A DNA stretch of 64,000 nt from Curtobacterium sp. MR_MD2014 (GTDB lineage: Bacteria > Actinomycetota > Actinomycetes > Actinomycetales > Microbacteriaceae), in NCBI RefSeq assembly GCF_000772085.1, contig NZ_CP009755.1, forward strand, positions 2,480,001-2,544,000, given 5' to 3'. Shown in pieces: positions 15,820 through 24,386 of the stretch. The position numbers and the translations under genes are program-made. Positions within the stretch are counted from its first letter, which is position 1. The number at the start of each line of letters is the position of its first letter. Below the pieces are notes generated by a model, which saw only the letters and a list, made by a program, of their open reading frames with translations, searched no databases and had not been told where the DNA came from.

Positions 15820-16929
15820 CTACGGCACCGGCACCGGCTCGGCGAGCAGCTCGCGCACCCGCGGTGCGACCCGCGTGCCGTAGAGCTCGATCGACCGCAT
15901 CATGTCCTCGTGCGGCAGGCGACCCGTCGCGTACCGCATGTCGAAGCGCGAGACGCCGAGGATCCGCATGTTCCGGGCGATCTTCCGCGCCACCGTCTCC
16001 GGCGACCCGACGTACAGCGACCCGCCGGCGGACAGTCCCGCCTGGTACTGCGCGGCGTCGAGGGGCGGCCAGCCGCGCTCGCGGCCCAGCCGGTCGGTGA
16101 CGGCCTTGTGGTACGGCCAGTAGCGCTCGGCTGCCTCGGCGTCGGTCTCGGCGACGAAGCCCGGCGAGTGCATCGCGATGGGCTGCTGCGGGAGCTCGAG
16201 CTGCGTGAGCGCCTGGCGGTACAGCCGCGAGAACGGGGCGAACTGCGCCGGCTGCCCGCCGATGATCGCGAGGAACAGCGGCAGGCCGTAGGACGCCGCA
16301 CGGATGACGGACTGCGGCGAGCCGCCGACGCCGATCCAGGTCGGGATCGGGCCGTGCTCGAGCTTGGGGAAGACGTCCTGGTCGACGAGCGCCGCGCGCT
16401 TCGTGCCGGACCACGTCACCGCGTCCCCACCGCGCAGGGCGTTCCAGAGCTGCAGCTTCTCCTCGAACAGGACCTCGTAGTCGGCCAGGTCGTAGCCGAA
16501 CAGCGGGAAGGACTCCGTGAACGAGCCGCGGCCGAGGATCACCTCGGCGCGCCCGTCCGACAGGGCGTCCACGGTGGCGAAGCGCTCGTACACGCGCACC
16601 GGGTCGTCCGAGGACAGGACGGTGACGGCGGAGCCCATGCGGATCGACGAGGTGCGGGCGGCGATGGCGGCGAGGACGACCTCGGGGGCGCTGACCACGA
16701 AGTCCTCGCGGTGGTGCTCCCCGACGCCGATGAAGTCGATCCCGACCTGGTCCGCGAGGACGGCTTGGTCGACGACGTCGCGGATGCTCTGCGCGTCCGA
16801 GCGGAGCGACCCGTCGGCACGCTCGGTGACGTCTCCGAAGGTGTCGAGGCCGAGCTGGACCGGCCCGATGCGCTCGGGTGCGGGCGGCGGGACGTCCGAC
16901 GGGCGGTCGGTGCCGAATGCGTTGCTCAT
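15820..16929 (-). CDS. LLM class flavin-dependent oxidoreductase
   Basis: A 369-residue luciferase-like monooxygenase-fold protein. Typical blocks are GVGEHHREDFVVSAPEVVLAA near residue 75, VRVYERFATVDALSDGR, EVILGRGSFTESFPLFG, and IPTWIGVGGSPQSV. Members use FMNH2 or F420; the substrate is unknown. The ATG is preceded by AGGAGG. In the promoter, TACAGT serves as a plausible -10 box and ATGC-AAAC-GCAT forms a small palindrome just after it, a possible repressor site. Confidence 0.85.
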   Translation of the reverse strand: MSNAFGTDRPSDVPPPAPERIGPVQLGLDTFGDVTERADGSLRSDAQSIRDVVDQAVLADQVGIDFIGVGEHHREDFVVSAPEVVLAAIAARTSSIRMGSAVTVLSSDDPVRVYERFATVDALSDGRAEVILGRGSFTESFPLFGYDLADYEVLFEEKLQLWNALRGGDAVTWSGTKRAALVDQDVFPKLEHGPIPTWIGVGGSPQSVIRAASYGLPLFLAIIGGQPAQFAPFSRLYRQALTQLELPQQPIAMHSPGFVAETDAEAAERYWPYHKAVTDRLGRERGWPPLDAAQYQAGLSAGGSLYVGSPETVARKIARNMRILGVSRFDMRYATGRLPHEDMMRSIELYGTRVAPRVRELLAEPVPVP

Positions 16930-17043
16930 GTGCGCCTCCTGATCGATGCGTTTGCATGAACTGTAGCACCGCGGGAGCCGGACGTACAGCCCCGACGGCG
17001 CGCGCCCGGCGGGTCACCAGACCGCCGGCGTACCGTGCCGCGC

Positions 17044-17973
17044 ATGGCGAACATCCCCGACCAGACCGGCCGTCGCATCGTCGTGACCGGCGCGAACAGC
17101 GGCACGGGCAAGGAGACCGCGAAGCGGCTCGCCGGTGCCGGCGCGAGCGTCGTGCTCGCCGTCCGCACCACCGCGAAGGGCGAGGACGCCGCGACCGAGA
17201 TCCGCCGGGAGCACCCGGGCGCCGACCTCGAGGTGCGCGAGCTCGACCTCGCCGACCTCGCCAGCGTCCGCCGGTTCGCCGCGGGCATCGCCGACGACGG
17301 CCGTCCCCTCCACGTCCTGGTGAACAACGCCGGCGTGATGGCCCCGCCCGAGCGCTTCGAGACCGCGGACGGCTTCGAGCTGCAGTTCGGCACGAACTTC
17401 CTGGGACACCTGGCGCTCACGAACCTGCTGCTGCCGACGTTGCTCGGCACGGCCGCGGGCAGCGACGACGCCCGGCCCCCGCGCGTCGCGACGATGTCGA
17501 GCCTCGCCGCCATCCCCGGCAGCATCCGCTTCACCGACCCGCAGTGGGAGCGCGGCTACAACGGCTGGCGGGCCTACTCGCAGTCCAAGCTGGCCGACCT
17601 GCTCCTCGCGCTGCACCTGCACCGGCTGTCCGTCGAGCGGGACTGGCCACTCGTCAGCACGGCGGCCCACCCCGGCTACACGCGCACGAACCTGCAGTCC
17701 ACCGGCCGCTCGCTCGGCCGGTCGCGTCCGGTCCGCGCGAGCGACCGCGCGCTCCCCTTCACGCAGGCGGTGGAGCAGGGCGCGGAGCCGCTCCTGTACG
17801 CCGCCGTCGGTCCGGCCGCGGTCGGCGGGGCCTACTACGGGCCGTCCGGGTTCGGGGGCCTGACCGGACCGACCACGACGGTCTCGGTGCCGCGCTCGGC
17901 GCGCAGTGCGGACCTCGCCCGGTCGCTCTGGGCGGTCGCCGAGGACCTCACCGACACGCACGCGCCCGCCTGA
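17044..17973 (+). CDS. Short-chain dehydrogenase/reductase (retinol dehydrogenase-like)
   Basis: A 309-residue NAD(P)-dependent oxidoreductase. The cofactor loop is TGANSGTGKET (near residue 16), followed by NNAGVM and the catalytic Ser (ATMSSLA) and YxxxK as YSQSK. Length and the HPGYTRTNLQ stretch fit the SDR subgroup annotated as retinol or protochlorophyllide-type dehydrogenases. A TACCGT box lies before the ATG at 17044. The genes around it give no clue to its substrate. Confidence 0.88.
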   Translation: MANIPDQTGRRIVVTGANSGTGKETAKRLAGAGASVVLAVRTTAKGEDAATEIRREHPGADLEVRELDLADLASVRRFAAGIADDGRPLHVLVNNAGVMAPPERFETADGFELQFGTNFLGHLALTNLLLPTLLGTAAGSDDARPPRVATMSSLAAIPGSIRFTDPQWERGYNGWRAYSQSKLADLLLALHLHRLSVERDWPLVSTAAHPGYTRTNLQSTGRSLGRSRPVRASDRALPFTQAVEQGAEPLLYAAVGPAAVGGAYYGPSGFGGLTGPTTTVSVPRSARSADLARSLWAVAEDLTDTHAPA

Positions 17974-18031
17974 CCGCTGGCTCGGCACCCGCACCGGCCG
18001 GGAGGCACGACCCGACCGCGTCCCGTCGGCG

Positions 18032-18799
18032 TCAGAACCGCAGGTGGTCGCGTGCGAACGCGTCGATCACCCCCGCCTCGAGGGCACGCTGTCCGCGGGC
18101 GGTCGGGTGCACGTCGTCGGACTGCATCCACTCCGGGTGGCCGGACAGCGGCTGCCCGATGTCGACGTAGGTGCCGCCGTCGCGCCGGGTCGCCCGCTGC
18201 AGGGCGTGCGAGATCGTCGCCAGCTGCGCCGGCGGGGCCTGCTCGTTCCACACGGCGCTCAGCCCCACCACCCGGGCTCCGGGCAGGTCGCGGTGGACGA
18301 GGGCCACGAGCTGGTCGGTGGCGCTCGTCACCTGTGCGTCGTCCTCGCCCAGGTCGTTCGAGCTCGCCTGCACGAAGACGACCCGGGGGCGCAGGTCGAC
18401 CGCACGCTTGACGAGCCCCGGGTAGGCACTGGCGCACGCGTCCGGGTCCCCCGTGGCGACGACGCCGGCCCCGTCGCAGGACAGGTTCGTCAGCTGCCAC
18501 CGTTCGGTCCGGGCGAGGAGCGCGGGCCAGGCCTGCTCCGGCGTCAGGCCGTGGCCGCCGCTCACCGAGTCGCCGATGACGACGATCCGCTCCCCCGGGG
18601 CGTGGTCCCAGGCGCGGCCGGTCGGGCTCGGCGAGGAGGCCGCGGCCACCGAGGAGTCCTCGCTGCAGCCGACGAGGGCGAGCGCGGTGAGGGCGGCGAG
18701 CGTCGTCGCGAGGACGGCTCGACCGCGGGGACGGCGCCGCGGAGCGGGGTCACCGATGCCCGCGACGGTGCGCGGGGACGGCCGTGTGGTCGGGGTCAC
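18032..18799 (-). CDS. SGNH/GDSL hydrolase lipoprotein
   Basis: A 255-residue exported esterase-like protein. After a long Arg/Pro-rich N-terminus comes a hydrophobic signal with the lipobox LVGC (Cys near residue 48), so it is probably a lipoprotein on the outer face of the membrane. SGNH blocks are visible: GDSVSGGHG with the nucleophile Ser, QASSND for block III, and DDVHPT with catalytic Asp and His. The GTG at 18799 is chosen because a TACGGT -10 box (18807-18812) ends seven bases before it; an upstream GTG at 18859 is possible. Confidence 0.82.
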   Translation of the reverse strand: MTPTTRPSPRTVAGIGDPAPRRRPRGRAVLATTLAALTALALVGCSEDSSVAAASSPSPTGRAWDHAPGERIVVIGDSVSGGHGLTPEQAWPALLARTERWQLTNLSCDGAGVVATGDPDACASAYPGLVKRAVDLRPRVVFVQASSNDLGEDDAQVTSATDQLVALVHRDLPGARVVGLSAVWNEQAPPAQLATISHALQRATRRDGGTYVDIGQPLSGHPEWMQSDDVHPTARGQRALEAGVIDAFARDHLRF

Positions 18800-18886
18800 G
18801 ACGGGGACCGTACGCCGCCGGACCACGGCGGGACCGGCCGGTGCGCTGCTGCTCCTCACAGCATCGGGGACGTCCGGGCGGGACGA

Positions 18887-19675
18887 TCACGCCCGGTGCA
18901 GCTCCACCGAGCCGTCGAGGCGTCCCGGGTGGGCGAGCCGCGCGTGCTGCAGCACCGTCCGACCGGGCCCGACCGCAGCGGCGACGACGGACAGCGTCGC
19001 GACGTGGCCGTCCGGCTCGACCGCGTCGCGCAGGATCGCGTCCGGGTGGTCCGGGGGCAGGGCCGCGGAGTCGGCGAGCACGCCGAACCAGCCGCTCCAG
19101 CCGCCGCCCGCCTCGTCGCCGAGGTCGGCGGTGCGGAGTTCGTCGAACGGGCCGAGCGCCGGCGGCCCGGCCGGCGCCGGGGCCGCGCGGAAGGCCTCGA
19201 GCCACCGGCCGACCCGCGGCGCGGCGGGGTCGTCCGGGGCCCCGTGGGTCACCATGTGCACGCCGGGCTCGAGCAGGGTCGTCCGCACCGCCCTGCCGTC
19301 CCAGGTGTCGACGGCGGCGCCCTCGGCCGTGGCCCGCACCAGGTTGAACGCACGCGTGGTCGGGAGCGAGCCGCCCGCGCCCGGCGCCGCGCCGGTCAGC
19401 GCGTCGAGCGGCAGCACGCCGCGGGTGGTCCAGGTGCCGTCGTCGCTCGGCACCGGTTCGGCACGGTTCAGCACGACGGCGAGCCCCGCGGCGTCGGACG
19501 CGGCGAGCCACGCTCCGCCGGCCGACCGGTCGCGCACACCCCGGACGGCGGGGTCGAGCTCGGGCCACCAGGCGGCGGGCGGGTCCCAGGGACGGTCGGG
19601 CGACTCGTCACGGAGCGCCAGCACGGTGACGGGCCACGCGGCGCCGGGGTCGACGCGGACGACGACGGTGCACAT
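18887..19675 (-). CDS. NRDE/TANGO2 family protein
   Basis: A 262-residue protein beginning MCTVVVRV, the invariant N-terminal cysteine region of the TANGO2 (NRDE) family; the signature appears as ALRDE, followed by GGAWLAAS and the AVVLNR strand. The family resembles N-terminal nucleophile hydrolases, and eukaryotic members have been linked to heme or lipid handling. The bacterial role is unknown. It is divergent from coaBC, 41 bases away, and each gene has its own close promoter. Confidence 0.78.
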   Translation of the reverse strand: MCTVVVRVDPGAAWPVTVLALRDESPDRPWDPPAAWWPELDPAVRGVRDRSAGGAWLAASDAAGLAVVLNRAEPVPSDDGTWTTRGVLPLDALTGAAPGAGGSLPTTRAFNLVRATAEGAAVDTWDGRAVRTTLLEPGVHMVTHGAPDDPAAPRVGRWLEAFRAAPAPAGPPALGPFDELRTADLGDEAGGGWSGWFGVLADSAALPPDHPDAILRDAVEPDGHVATLSVVAAAVGPGRTVLQHARLAHPGRLDGSVELHRA

Positions 19676-19716
19676 GGGCTCGATCCTCGCACGGCCGTCC
19701 GGGTAGCGTGACCGAC

Positions 19717-21027
19717 GTGGATGCTGCAGCAGGTCGCCGTCTGTCCGTCGTCGTCGGGATCACCGGGGGCATCGCCGCCTACAAGGCCGTGGGGGTCGTC
19801 CGCGACCTCGTCAAGCGCGGCCACGACGTGCACGTCGTCCCGACCGAGGGTGCACTCCGCTTCGTCGGACTGCCGACGCTCGAGGCGCTGAGCCGGAACC
19901 CGGTCACGACGAGCGTCTGGGACGACGTGGCCGAGGTGCGGCACGTGGCGCTCGGACGCCGGGCGGACCTGGTCGTCGTCGCGCCCGCGACCGCCGACTC
20001 CCTGGCGCGGATGGCCCACGGACTCGCCGGGGACCTGCTCGGGACGACGCTGCTCGCGACCGAGGCGCCCGTGGTCGTCGCCCCCGCGATGCACCCGCAG
20101 ATGTGGGAGCACCCCGCGACCCGGGCGAACGTCCGGACCCTGCGCGACCGCGGGGTGCACTTCGTCGGGCCGGTGGTCGGCGCGCTGACGGGTGACGACG
20201 CCGGGATCGGCCGGATGGCGGAACCCGAGGACATCGCGGCCGCGGCGCTGGCGGTGCTCGACCGACCGACCGAGGCGGGCCGACGGGACCCGGGCGGGGC
20301 GGGCCTCCCGGCCGGTGCCGCAGCGGGGTCGGGGACGGGGGCGCGGGGCGACCAGGGCGACCTCGCCGGGGTGCGTGTCGTCGTGAGCGCGGGAGGGACG
20401 CGCGAGCCGTTCGACCCGGTGCGCTTCGTCGGCAACCGGTCGAGCGGACGCCAGGGCGTGGCGATCGCCGCGGACGCCGTCCGACGCGGCGCGACCGTGA
20501 CGCTCGTCGCCGCGAACGTGGACGCCGGGCTCACCGCGGAGCTCGGTGCGACCGTGGTGCCCGTCGGGTCCGCCCAGGAACTCGCCGACGCGGTGCACGC
20601 CGCGGCGGTCGACGCCGACGTGGTGGTGATGACCGCCGCGGTCGCGGACTACCGACCGGCCGAGGTCCGCCCCGACAAGCTGAAGAAGGACGACCAGGGC
20701 GACACCATGACCCTCGAGCTCGTCCGCAACCCCGACGTGCTGGCCGACCTCGTCCGAGCACGCCGCACGGGTCAGGTCATCGTCGGGTTCGCCGCGGAGA
20801 CCGAGCCCGACAGAGAGGCCCGGATCGCCCTCGGACGCGCCAAGATCGCCCGGAAGCCGGCCGACCTGCTCGTCGTGAACCACGTCGGGTGGGACGCGGG
20901 CTTCGAACGCGAGGAGAACGCGATCGAGGTGCTCGTGCCCGGCGGCGACGTCGTCCGGGAGACCTCCGGCAGCAAGGCGGACGTCGCCACGGCGGTGCTC
21001 GACCTCGTCGCGACCGCCCTGACCTGA
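19717..21027 (+). CDS. coaBC: Bifunctional phosphopantothenoylcysteine decarboxylase / phosphopantothenate-cysteine ligase
   Basis: A 436-residue enzyme for two steps of coenzyme A synthesis. The CoaC half has GITGGIAAYK, FMN contacts and PAMHPQMWEHP. The CoaB half begins with VVVSAGGTREPFDPVRF and contains GNRSSGRQG and the DKLKKDD lysine motif. A Gly-rich linker of about 30 residues joins them. The usual CoaC cysteine (ACGD) is absent: the equivalent stretch reads GALTGDDAGIGRM, which I believe is normal in Actinobacteria. I chose the GTG at 19717 because TAGCGT (19704-19709) precedes it; a GTG at 19708 is in the same frame. Confidence 0.92.
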   Translation: MDAAAGRRLSVVVGITGGIAAYKAVGVVRDLVKRGHDVHVVPTEGALRFVGLPTLEALSRNPVTTSVWDDVAEVRHVALGRRADLVVVAPATADSLARMAHGLAGDLLGTTLLATEAPVVVAPAMHPQMWEHPATRANVRTLRDRGVHFVGPVVGALTGDDAGIGRMAEPEDIAAAALAVLDRPTEAGRRDPGGAGLPAGAAAGSGTGARGDQGDLAGVRVVVSAGGTREPFDPVRFVGNRSSGRQGVAIAADAVRRGATVTLVAANVDAGLTAELGATVVPVGSAQELADAVHAAAVDADVVVMTAAVADYRPAEVRPDKLKKDDQGDTMTLELVRNPDVLADLVRARRTGQVIVGFAAETEPDREARIALGRAKIARKPADLLVVNHVGWDAGFEREENAIEVLVPGGDVVRETSGSKADVATAVLDLVATALT

Positions 21028-21072
21028 GCGACGCCCGACACCCGCTCGGGCGAGGGCGTGCACGATGGGCGC

Positions 21073-21471
21073 ATGCGACGACGCGAGCGCGCCCGACGTG
21101 CCACCCGGACCGCCACCATGCTCGCCGTGCTCCTCGGCGGAGCCGGCGTCACCCACTTCCTGCGCCCGCGGGGCTACGACCGGATCGTGCCGGAGGGCCT
21201 CCCCCCGCGCCTGACCACGGTCGCCTCCGGCGTGGCCGAGCTCGGCATCGCCGCCGGACTCGCCGTGCCGGCCACCCGTCGCGCGTCCGGCTGGGCGGCA
21301 GCGGCACTGTTCCTGGCGGTCTTCCCCGCGAACGTCAAGATGGCCGCCGACCTCCTCGACAGCCCACGCGCAGGGCGCGCCGCACGGCTGGTCGGCGTCG
21401 CGCGGCTCCCCCTGCAGGCGCCGCTCGTGGCCTGGGCCGTGCGCGTCGGACGACACGCGCCACGACGGTGA
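21073..21471 (+). CDS. DoxX-family membrane protein
   Basis: A 132-residue protein with four predicted helices. GAGVTHFLRPRGYDRIVPEGLP near the N-terminus is typical of small DoxX-like proteins. Role unknown; relatives are often linked to redox stress. The ATG at 21073 lies six bases after a CACGAT box. Its stop overlaps the GTG of the next gene, beginning a run of three coupled genes. Confidence 0.75.
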   Translation: MRRRERARRATRTATMLAVLLGGAGVTHFLRPRGYDRIVPEGLPPRLTTVASGVAELGIAAGLAVPATRRASGWAAAALFLAVFPANVKMAADLLDSPRAGRAARLVGVARLPLQAPLVAWAVRVGRHAPRR

Positions 21472-22265
21472 CCGACGCGGTCCGCCAGCGGGCGGCGGTC
21501 CCGCTCGTGCACCGGCCCGTCGCCGTGCACGCGTGGGAGGACATCGTGTTCGCGCACTGGCGGCGGGACCCGGCCTCGCTCGCCCGGCTCGTGCCACGCG
21601 GCACCCGGCCCGACGTGGTCGACGGCAGCGCGTGGGTGGGTCTGACCGCCTACGTGTTCCGCGAGACGGCCCTCCCGCCGCTCCCGCCCTCACGACGACT
21701 CGGTTCGATGACCGAGGTCACGATCGAGATCGCGACCGTCGACACCAGGGGTCGCCACGGCATCGTCTACCGCACCGTCGACACCGGCCACGTCCCCGCC
21801 ATCGTCGCCGCGAACACGCTGCTCGGCGTGCCGTACACGTTCTCCCACGTCCGGGCGACGCGTCGCGGGGACACCCTCGACCACCGGTCGGTCCGGCACC
21901 CGGCCCGGGCGACGCACCCTGTCCGCTGGGCGCGGGCGCTCGTGCACGCGGGGAACGCACGCCCGCCGCGACCCCGCCCGCGGCACGACGTCCTCGTCCG
22001 GGTCACCGCGGGCGACGTCGTGGACACGCCGCTCGCCGCCGCGCTCACCACGCGCGCCGGCATCCACGCGCGGCACCTGGCGCAGACGCTCTTCTGGCAG
22101 CGGCAGCACGCGCCGCTGACCGTCCGCAGCGCCCGGCTCGAGCGGCTCGAGGGCGACCTACCGGACGCCGTCGGGCTGCCCGGGCTCCTCGACCGCGACC
22201 CCGACTCACTGCTCGTCGTGGACGCGACGACCGTGCGCTACGCGTGGGGCGAGGTGGTCCGGTGA
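21468..22265 (+). CDS. DUF2071 (YqjF-like) family protein
   Basis: A 265-residue protein of the DUF2071/YqjF family: WEDIVFAHWRRDPASLARLVP near residue 22, GSAWVGLTAYVFRE, and the late VRYAWGEVVR fit. Members are often described as acetoacetate-decarboxylase-fold proteins without a known reaction. The GTG start overlaps the upstream stop and its TGA overlaps the next GTG. Confidence 0.78.
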   Translation: MTDAVRQRAAVPLVHRPVAVHAWEDIVFAHWRRDPASLARLVPRGTRPDVVDGSAWVGLTAYVFRETALPPLPPSRRLGSMTEVTIEIATVDTRGRHGIVYRTVDTGHVPAIVAANTLLGVPYTFSHVRATRRGDTLDHRSVRHPARATHPVRWARALVHAGNARPPRPRPRHDVLVRVTAGDVVDTPLAAALTTRAGIHARHLAQTLFWQRQHAPLTVRSARLERLEGDLPDAVGLPGLLDRDPDSLLVVDATTVRYAWGEVVR

Positions 22266-22693
22266 GCGACGACCCGTTCGACCTCGACCGGTTCGTGCGT
22301 GCGCAGGAGGGCGTCCACGAGCAGGCACTCGCGGAGCTGGCGGCCGGCCGGAAGCGGTCGCACTGGATGTGGTTCGTGTTCCCGCAGCTCGCCGGCCTCG
22401 GGCGCAGTGCGACGGCGCAGCGGTACGCGATCGAGGGGCTCGCCGAGGCGCGGGCGTTCCTGGCACACCCCGTGCTCGGTCCGCGCCTGCTCGAGGCTGC
22501 CCGCACCGTCGTCGACGCACCGGCCCGGAGCGCGGACGACCTGTTCGGTGGGATCGACGCGCTGAAGGCGCGGTCGTCGGCGACCCTGTTCGCCAGGGCC
22601 GCCGAGGACCCGGCTCCGTTCCGTGCCCTGCTGGACCGGTGGTTCGACGGGACCGAGGACCCGGTGACGGTCCGGCTGCTCGACGCCACCTGA
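22262..22693 (+). CDS. DUF1810 family protein
   Basis: A 143-residue protein of the DUF1810 family. The family signature is clear in RKRSHWMWFVFPQLAGLGRS, followed by YAIEGLAEARAFLAHPVLG and the FGGIDALKARSS region. These proteins are related to NADAR/calpastatin-like folds, with no firmly assigned role. It is the third gene of the coupled DoxX-DUF2071-DUF1810 set. Confidence 0.85.
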   Translation: MSDDPFDLDRFVRAQEGVHEQALAELAAGRKRSHWMWFVFPQLAGLGRSATAQRYAIEGLAEARAFLAHPVLGPRLLEAARTVVDAPARSADDLFGGIDALKARSSATLFARAAEDPAPFRALLDRWFDGTEDPVTVRLLDAT

Positions 22694-22800
22694 GGCACGG
22701 CGGCCGACGGACGACCGTTCACATATCAGGTACGGTGATCAGGCGTCGACACCGACCGGTCCGGCGCTCCCGACCGTCCACCGAGAACGAGGACACCCGC

Positions 22801-23463
22801 ATGCCGGTCCCCAGCAGCGCCCCCACCGAGCACCAGCTGCTCCGCGACACCGTCCGCCACAAGATCCACGCCGCGATCATGGACGGCACGCTCGAGCCCG
22901 GTGAACGCCTCAACGACGACGAGCTCATCGCCTGGCTCGGCGTCTCCCGCACCCCGATCCGCGAGGCCCTCAGCCAGCTCGCCCGCGCCGGTCTCATCGA
23001 GATGGCACCGAACCGGTACACCCGGGTCACCACCCCGAAGGCCGAGGAGGTCGTCGAGGCGATGCAGACCCTCGGCGTGCTGTTCGGCGGGGTCGTCCGG
23101 CTGGCCGTCCCCCGGCTCACCGCGCCGACGCGGAAGAAGATCCTGGCGCAGCTCGACCGCACGATCACCGAGCTCGACGCGCACGACGTCCCCGCCGTCA
23201 ACCACGACGCGCTCTCGGTCTTCGGGCTGTACGTCGACGCCTGCGGCAACGAGAACCTGCAGCGGGTGTGCCGCGACACGACCGACGGTCTCGCGTTCCG
23301 CCTGCGCCTGCCGAACCTCGACGAGCTCATCGACTGGGACCAGCTGACCGCGGACTTCCGCCGGCTGCGCGACGCGACCGAGAGCGGTGACAACATCGCC
23401 GCCGAGCTCGCGACCGAGGCGATCCACCTGCTCCCGGGCGAGAAGCGGCACCGCTCCAGCTGA
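22801..23463 (+). CDS. GntR family transcriptional regulator
   Basis: A 220-residue regulator. The winged helix (residues 10-75) includes LEPGERLNDDELIAWLGVSRTPIREAL, the classic GntR pattern; the rest is an all-helical FCD-like effector domain, somewhat degenerate in metal ligands. The ATG at 22801 lies about 60 bases after a TACGGT -10 box (22731-22736) flanked by ATCA and TGAT half-sites, which may be its own operator. A strong hairpin follows the gene. No metabolic gene is adjacent, so the target is unknown. Confidence 0.85.
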   Translation: MPVPSSAPTEHQLLRDTVRHKIHAAIMDGTLEPGERLNDDELIAWLGVSRTPIREALSQLARAGLIEMAPNRYTRVTTPKAEEVVEAMQTLGVLFGGVVRLAVPRLTAPTRKKILAQLDRTITELDAHDVPAVNHDALSVFGLYVDACGNENLQRVCRDTTDGLAFRLRLPNLDELIDWDQLTADFRRLRDATESGDNIAAELATEAIHLLPGEKRHRSS

Positions 23464-23482
23464 GCGCACCTGTCACGTCGTA

Positions 23483-23521
23483 CAGGAACGCCCGTCCCGG
23501 ACCTCGGGACGGGCGTTCCTG
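23483..23521. terminator. Rho-independent-type hairpin after the GntR gene
   Basis: CAGGAACGCCCGTCCCG pairs perfectly with CGGGACGGGCGTTCCTG around a 5-base loop, 19 bases after the stop. A T-rich tail is absent, as is common in high-GC actinobacteria. Confidence 0.85.
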
Positions 23522-23629
23522 CACCCGGCGTCAGCACCCCGCACGGCACTCGGTCACACGCCCGTGGGGACCGGTAGCATCGCTCCGACCCGCTCGAACA
23601 GCCTCGACCCGACGACCCGGGAGCACCGC

Positions 23630-24091
23630 ATGAGCCACCGCCAGCCGGACCGCACCGAGATCGCCGCGCGCCTCGCCGCCGCCGTCGGACGCATCAACCG
23701 CCGTGCGCGCACCGACTCGGCCGCGCTGGGCTACGGGCTCGTCTCCGCACTCGCGACGATCCAGGCCGAGGGACCCCTGCGCCCCGGCGACCTGTCGCGG
23801 ATCGAGGTCGTCACGAAGCCCACGATGACGCGCATCCTCACCGAGCTCGAGCAGCGCGGCTTCATCGAACGCGAGGCCGACCCGCGGGACGGCCGGGCGT
23901 TCATGGTGTCGGCCACCCCCGCTGGCATCGCTGCCGTCGAACGGGCCCGCTCCGACCGCACCGGCATCGTCGCCGGGCTCATCGCGGACCTGCCCGACGA
24001 CGACGTCGACTCCATCGCCGCCGCCCTTGCCGCCCTCGAACGGATCGGCCAGGGCGAGCGCTCCCAGGAAGCACACACCTCCGGGCGCTGA
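23630..24091 (+). CDS. MarR family transcriptional regulator
   Basis: A 153-residue winged-helix regulator. The recognition region is LRPGDLSRIEVVTKPTMTRILTELEQRGFIER and the wing is ADPRDGRAFMVSAT; an N-terminal helix and two C-terminal helices form the usual dimer. MarR proteins usually respond to phenolic or oxidative signals and control adjacent genes, but here neighbours are a GntR regulator and a cell-wall enzyme. The target is not evident. Confidence 0.87.
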   Translation: MSHRQPDRTEIAARLAAAVGRINRRARTDSAALGYGLVSALATIQAEGPLRPGDLSRIEVVTKPTMTRILTELEQRGFIEREADPRDGRAFMVSATPAGIAAVERARSDRTGIVAGLIADLPDDDVDSIAAALAALERIGQGERSQEAHTSGR

Positions 24092-24106
24092 TCCGGCGGC
24101 GTCAGC

Positions 24107-24126
24107 ACCGTTACCGAACCGTTACC
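24107..24126. promoter_or_regulatory. MtrA-like direct repeat upstream of a cell-wall hydrolase
   Basis: ACCGTTACC occurs twice with an 11-base period (24107-24115 and 24118-24126). On the minus strand this reads GGTAACGGTTCGGTAACGG, two GTAAC half-sites one helical turn apart. As I recall, the actinobacterial response regulator MtrA binds such GTAAC direct repeats before cell-wall hydrolase genes. The rest of 24092-24386 is GC-rich and holds no clear gene. Confidence 0.45.
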
Positions 24127-24386
24127 AAGGGGTGGACGGACGGTTCTGCCAGGGCTTCCGGACGGGCTGTCCAGGCTGACACGTCATCGTGACGGCTTCG
24201 CCCGAGCAGGCGGCCACCCGGTCGCCCAGCGGCGGACGGACGGGCCCCACACCACCGTCCGGTCCTCCCCCGGCTCGCGGCTCCCCCACGACGGCCGTCC
24301 CGACGGTCGTGCACGCTCCCCCACACCCGCGTGCCCGATCCGGCGTGCCCGGGAGTCGCCCTCCAGCCGGCCGACCACCGGAACCG

